Assembly: GCA_020055645.1 (NCBI GenBank)
Contig: CM034546.1
Span: 135,677,875-135,741,874, forward strand
Source: Tomocerus qinae
Lineage: Eukaryota > Arthropoda > Collembola > Entomobryomorpha > Tomoceridae
Direction of reading: 5' to 3'
DNA: 64,000 nt
Shown piece by piece: positions 62,193 through 64,000 of this stretch (its first letter is position 1; every line of letters begins with the position of its first letter). The notes under the pieces are model-generated. The model was not told where the DNA came from, did no database searches, and was given only the letters and a program-made list of their open reading frames with translations. Both the position numbers and the translations under genes were made by a program.

Positions 62193-63095
62193 ATGAACAC
62201 TTTTAAGGTAATATTTCATTAACTTCATTTAAAAGACTAGCTTTTACAATTCTATTTTTTGCAGGTCTTAGTCGTAATCTGCAGCATTGCCTGCACCCTG
62301 GGGAAACCGCAGTACGGTCAAACTTCGCAATCCGCCTCTTCATATTCCGGTGGTGGTGGTGGCAGCGGTGGATCTTCATCCAGTGGAGGAGGATCTAGTG
62401 GTGGTGCCTCATACGGAGGTGGATCTTCATCTGGTGGTGGAGGATCCAGTGGTGCTGCTCCTTCCAGCGGTGCTCCATCCAGCGGTGGAAATTATGGATC
62501 TGGATCTTCAAGCGGAGGTTCTGGGGCTGGACCATCAAACAGTGGGGCACCAAGTGACGGAAATTATGGATCTTCAAACGGTGGAGGTGGATCATCAAAC
62601 AGTGGAAACAGCGGAGCTTCAAGCGGTGGAAACAGCGGATCTTCAAGCGGAGGAGATAGTGGATCTTCATCCGGTGGAGGCGGAGGGACTTTGATGACCG
62701 AATGCAAACAAGTTGGTGGAGCTGATGGAAATTTGAAATTTGATTGCTCTGGTGTTAGTAAGGATGCCCTTACTCTCCGCTCTGAACACATTTTGTGGCT
62801 GAACAGCGCCGGTGGAAAGCAACAAGTCTACGATATCGAAGTCCCCAATTACAACATCGCCGAGCTCATCAAGGCTGGATTCAAACCCGCCAAGGGTGGA
62901 GACAGCAAAATCAACATTCTGCTCAAGAAGCCCGAGCAAACTTACGAGGCCCAAACCGACAAACCTCAAACTGCAGCTGGACAAACAAAAGTTCAACTCC
63001 AGTATCAGCCAATCCAACCAATCAAGGTCCACTACCCCAACGACAAACCTTACCAACCCATTTCTGGACCCATCCTTCCTCCACCCAACAAATAA
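62193..63095 (+). CDS. Secreted Gly/Ser-rich protein
   Basis: Exon 1 is 62193-62207 (MNTFK only), exon 2 is 62265-63095; 281 residues. The short first exon splits the signal peptide, which ends around ACTLG-KPQYG, a layout common in arthropod cuticle and structural protein genes. Residues 30-145 are almost entirely Gly, Ser, Ala and Pro in SSGG/GGGS-type repeats. The C-terminal domain (about 150-281) is different: TECKQVGG...FDCSG with the only two cysteines of the mature chain, then a Gln/Lys/Pro-rich tail (QPIQPIKVHYPND). No chitin-binding R&R consensus is seen. Likely an extracellular structural or cuticle-associated protein; inference from composition. Strong promoter and poly(A) signals flank it. 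Confidence 0.9.
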
Positions 63096-63185
63096 TCTGT
63101 TTCTTATTCTATACTGTACACTTTTTTTACAAGGGCTCTTTTCATGGTGACGTTTTTCGTTATTTATCCCATACAAAAATGTTTA

Positions 63186-63191
63186 AATAAA
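63186..63191 (+). terminator. Poly(A) signal of the Gly/Ser-rich gene
   Basis: AATAAA about 90 bp after the stop codon, followed 25-35 bp later by a T/G-rich stretch (TCTTGGTCTTG). Confidence 0.75.
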
Positions 63192-63357
63192 TGCACTTTC
63201 AAAATCATATCTCTTGGTCTTGTATTCTACTGTTTAATCGATACGCATACTACTATCTACAATAAGGATGTACATAATATAATCTATATTTACAAGTAAA
63301 TGCCAAACAAACAATTCATAAGCCTCGAATGATAATGTGGTAAAATTTATATTACAA

Positions 63358-63999
63358 TTAAAAGGACAACAGTAGTGAAATGGTATTATCAATCATGATT
63401 GAAATAAATGTGAACATTGTACATTTTCTAATGGTGAAGAAAGGGTGAGCTTCAACACCAACAGACCGACATCCAAGAGCAAATTTTCTGACTTCCAGGT
63501 TTCGGTTGTTGGACCATTTCTCAACCAAATTGGTAGATTTGGTTTCCATTAAGGCTGCATGAGGAATCATAACAGACTCCAAACTGGTCAACAGAATTGC
63601 AAGGCCGGGAAGGAGCAGGAATATTGGCATTTGGATGACTCCATACATTTTGAGTGTTCCGTAGAAACTTGTCGTGCTGATGAGTTGGCCCACGAAAAGG
63701 AGACAAGATATCAGCAAGTCTGCACAGGAATTCACCTCCTTCACGATGATTTGAAGCAAGTTGTAAGCCGTCTGCTGTTTTCTCCCGACTACCTTGGATT
63801 GAGATATGAAGTCCAGCCAGAAATTTATGATTTGCATGTAAATGATTGAATACATGAGATAGAAGATGATGGGGGCTAGAACTCCAATGCCGATGATGAG
63901 GACGTACAGACCGAGGAATATTCTTACGAATGGGTGCTTGGCATATTCTGCAGGATAATTCAGAGCCAGAACAACTTCTTCCCGCAGAAGAGCATTGTC
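63358..63999 (-). CDS. Divergent seven-TM receptor-like protein, C-terminal part (runs off window)
   Basis: The open frame extends from the right edge to a stop at 63358, giving the last 213 residues. It aligns with the C-terminal half of the plus-strand array: hydrophobic segments near the edge, METKSTNLVEKW (compare VNTKSQEFIQ), GCRSVGVEAHPFFTIRK (compare CRPLGLVMGPFFTMKR) and CTMFTFISIMIDNT in the last segment. It ends shortly after that segment, as the array genes do. Much more diverged than array copies are from one another, and on the opposite strand, so it represents a separate subfamily. Confidence 0.82.
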   Translation of the reverse strand, partial: DNALLREEVVLALNYPAEYAKHPFVRIFLGLYVLIIGIGVLAPIIFYLMYSIIYMQIINFWLDFISQSKVVGRKQQTAYNLLQIIVKEVNSCADLLISCLLFVGQLISTTSFYGTLKMYGVIQMPIFLLLPGLAILLTSLESVMIPHAALMETKSTNLVEKWSNNRNLEVRKFALGCRSVGVEAHPFFTIRKCTMFTFISIMIDNTISLLLSF

Positions 64000-64000
64000 A

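Noticed and set aside
62287-63190. Several long open frames on both strands over the Gly/Ser-rich gene
   Set aside because: Repetitive GGT/GGA/TCT codons keep other frames open; only the frame with signal peptide, splice junction, TATA and poly(A) signal is supported.
1-64000. tRNA and rRNA genes
   Set aside because: No A/B-box pair with a cloverleaf, and no rRNA-like stretch, was found by eye; a covariance-model scan would be needed to exclude short RNA genes.

Overview
This is nuclear DNA of an arthropod. Coding exons are short and separated by small GT-AG introns, intergenic DNA is AT-rich, transposon debris is dense, and there is an interstitial (TTAGG)n tract, the arthropod telomere unit. 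A springtail (Collembola) or other basal hexapod is my guess from the protein families; this is an inference, not something the sequence proves. All exon boundaries below were derived by hand from GT/AG sites, reading-phase continuity and comparison between paralogues.

Layout. (1) 65-7782, minus: one large gene of about 23 coding exons in which a three-part unit is repeated four times, joined by low-complexity linkers; I recognise no family. (2) 9483-40779, plus: a tandem array of two-exon, seven-hydrophobic-segment, receptor-like genes (six largely complete copies, at least three relics). An outlying relative runs off the right edge on the minus strand (63358-64000). (3) Within that array, on the minus strand, two near-identical six-exon genes (20912-22974 and 26552-28697) encode 563-residue secreted proteins with a furin-type site. 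(4) 42010-47411, minus: WDR24, a GATOR2 subunit of the mTORC1 pathway and the only deeply conserved housekeeping gene here. (5) 49147-51648 and 57752-60805, plus: two ionotropic-receptor-like (iGluR-fold) channel genes. A 4.9-kb DNA transposon (52328-57196) carrying a DUF4806 gene and a frameshifted CACTA/TNP2-like transposase lies between them. (6) 62193-63095, plus: a secreted Gly/Ser-rich protein with a clear TATA promoter and poly(A) signal.

Biological reading. The 7TM array and the ionotropic-receptor pair together suggest a chemosensory neighbourhood under birth-and-death evolution: duplicated flanks, relic exons, a 7-bp duplication at one splice donor, and one gene whose first exon appears rebuilt from a tandem repeat. 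Intergenic space is filled with MITEs (TA- and TTAA-flanked), long palindromes and minisatellites. The most novel item is the four-unit gene at the left end; the secreted pair comes next.
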